A stretch of DNA of 7,058 bases, taken from assembly GCA_964247085.1 (NCBI GenBank), contig CAXTSX010000095.1, forward strand, positions 1 to 7,058. Reading direction: 5' to 3'. Source of the DNA: JAAFHZ01 sp964247085 (GTDB lineage Bacteria; Cyanobacteriota; Cyanobacteriia; Cyanobacteriales; Chamaesiphonaceae). This document shows, piece after piece, positions 6,814 through 7,058 of this stretch (positions are counted from its first letter, which is position 1; every line of letters begins with the position of its first letter). The position numbers and the translations under genes are program-made. Under the pieces are notes generated by a model, which had not been told where the DNA came from, ran no database searches, and saw only the letters and a list, made by a program, of their open reading frames with translations.

Positions 6814-7058
6814 TTAACTAGCAGACAGCACCTCCTCCGCAGTCAAACGCAGTAATTCACCTTGAAAGGATAAGCTTTCATTACCTTGATAAATCTTCTC
6901 CTGGTAACCTTCTGAGGTTAACGTCAAAATCCGAATCTCCCGCACCTGCGGATCAACAATCCAATAACTCGGAATATTCCTGGCTTGATACTACGATCAT
7001 TTGGCAATAACGTCTCAGACTGTGTTGATGATAACAAGCTACTCCACTTTCTCCCGCT
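6814..7058 (-). pseudogene. Uma2-family (DUF820) endonuclease remnant, C-terminal end, frame broken
   Basis: Reading the minus strand from 6990 to the TAA at 6816-6814 gives 58 residues beginning YQARNIPSYWIVDP and ending RLTAEEVLSAS. The YWIVDP block and the closing LTAEEVL are typical of the C-terminal third of Uma2-like proteins, a very common cyanobacterial family with a PD-(D/E)XK nuclease fold. Directly upstream in this frame is a TAG at 6993-6991. The frame that stays open upstream encodes QSETLLPNDRS and then runs out of the Uma2 pattern. A loss of about four bases near 6990-6994 would explain the switch. No in-frame start lies between the stop and the conserved block. The catalytic residues belong upstream and are not seen. 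Extension from 6990 to the window edge is inferred. The fragment converges on the gene ending at 6798. Confidence 0.6.

Overview
The window looks cyanobacterial. CGATCG hexamers are scattered through it, with full HIP1 octamers (GCGATCGC) at 431-438 and 1558-1565. The base composition is moderately AT-rich, and an NtcA-type palindrome (GTA-N8-TAC) sits in the main intergenic gap. I cannot name a genus from the sequence.

From 1 to 5760 the minus strand carries one tightly packed effector operon of a type I-G CRISPR-Cas system (formerly called I-U). In transcription order it holds cas3 (5760-3373), the large subunit csx17/cas8g (3380-1170), cas7/csb1 (1173-148) and the first 50 codons of csb2, the Cas5-Cas6 fusion (151 to beyond position 1). 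Neighbouring genes overlap by 8, 4 and 4 bases, which points to translational coupling. The order matches the Geobacter sulfurreducens GSU0051-GSU0054 prototype. In the expected pathway, Csb2 processes and caps the crRNA, Csb1 forms the backbone, Csx17 acts as large subunit in target recognition, and Cas3 unwinds and degrades the target. This Cas3 has its helicase first and its HD nuclease last, the arrangement known for this subtype, and its catalytic motifs appear intact. The adaptation genes (usually a cas4-cas1 fusion and cas2) and the CRISPR array are not in the window; if present, they would most likely lie beyond position 1.

Positions 5761-6169 form a 409-base gap between cas3 and a divergent plus-strand gene pair. 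I see no CRISPR repeats or RNA gene there. It does contain a perfect 7-bp inverted repeat (5864-5881) that includes GTA-N8-TAC, followed 20 bases later on the plus strand by TAACGT. This is the layout of an NtcA-activated promoter.

Positions 6170-6798 hold two small co-oriented genes of 117 and 86 codons, 14 bases apart. I do not recognise a named family for either. The second product is strongly acidic, so the pair could be a toxin-antitoxin-like or other two-gene accessory cassette. After it, on the minus strand from 6814, comes the C-terminal end of a Uma2-family (DUF820) protein. Its reading frame is broken by a stop at 6991-6993, so it appears to be a pseudogene or frameshifted remnant reaching the window edge.

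The CRISPR-Cas part is a known subtype. The least described parts are the divergent two-gene cassette and the palindromic element between it and the cas operon.
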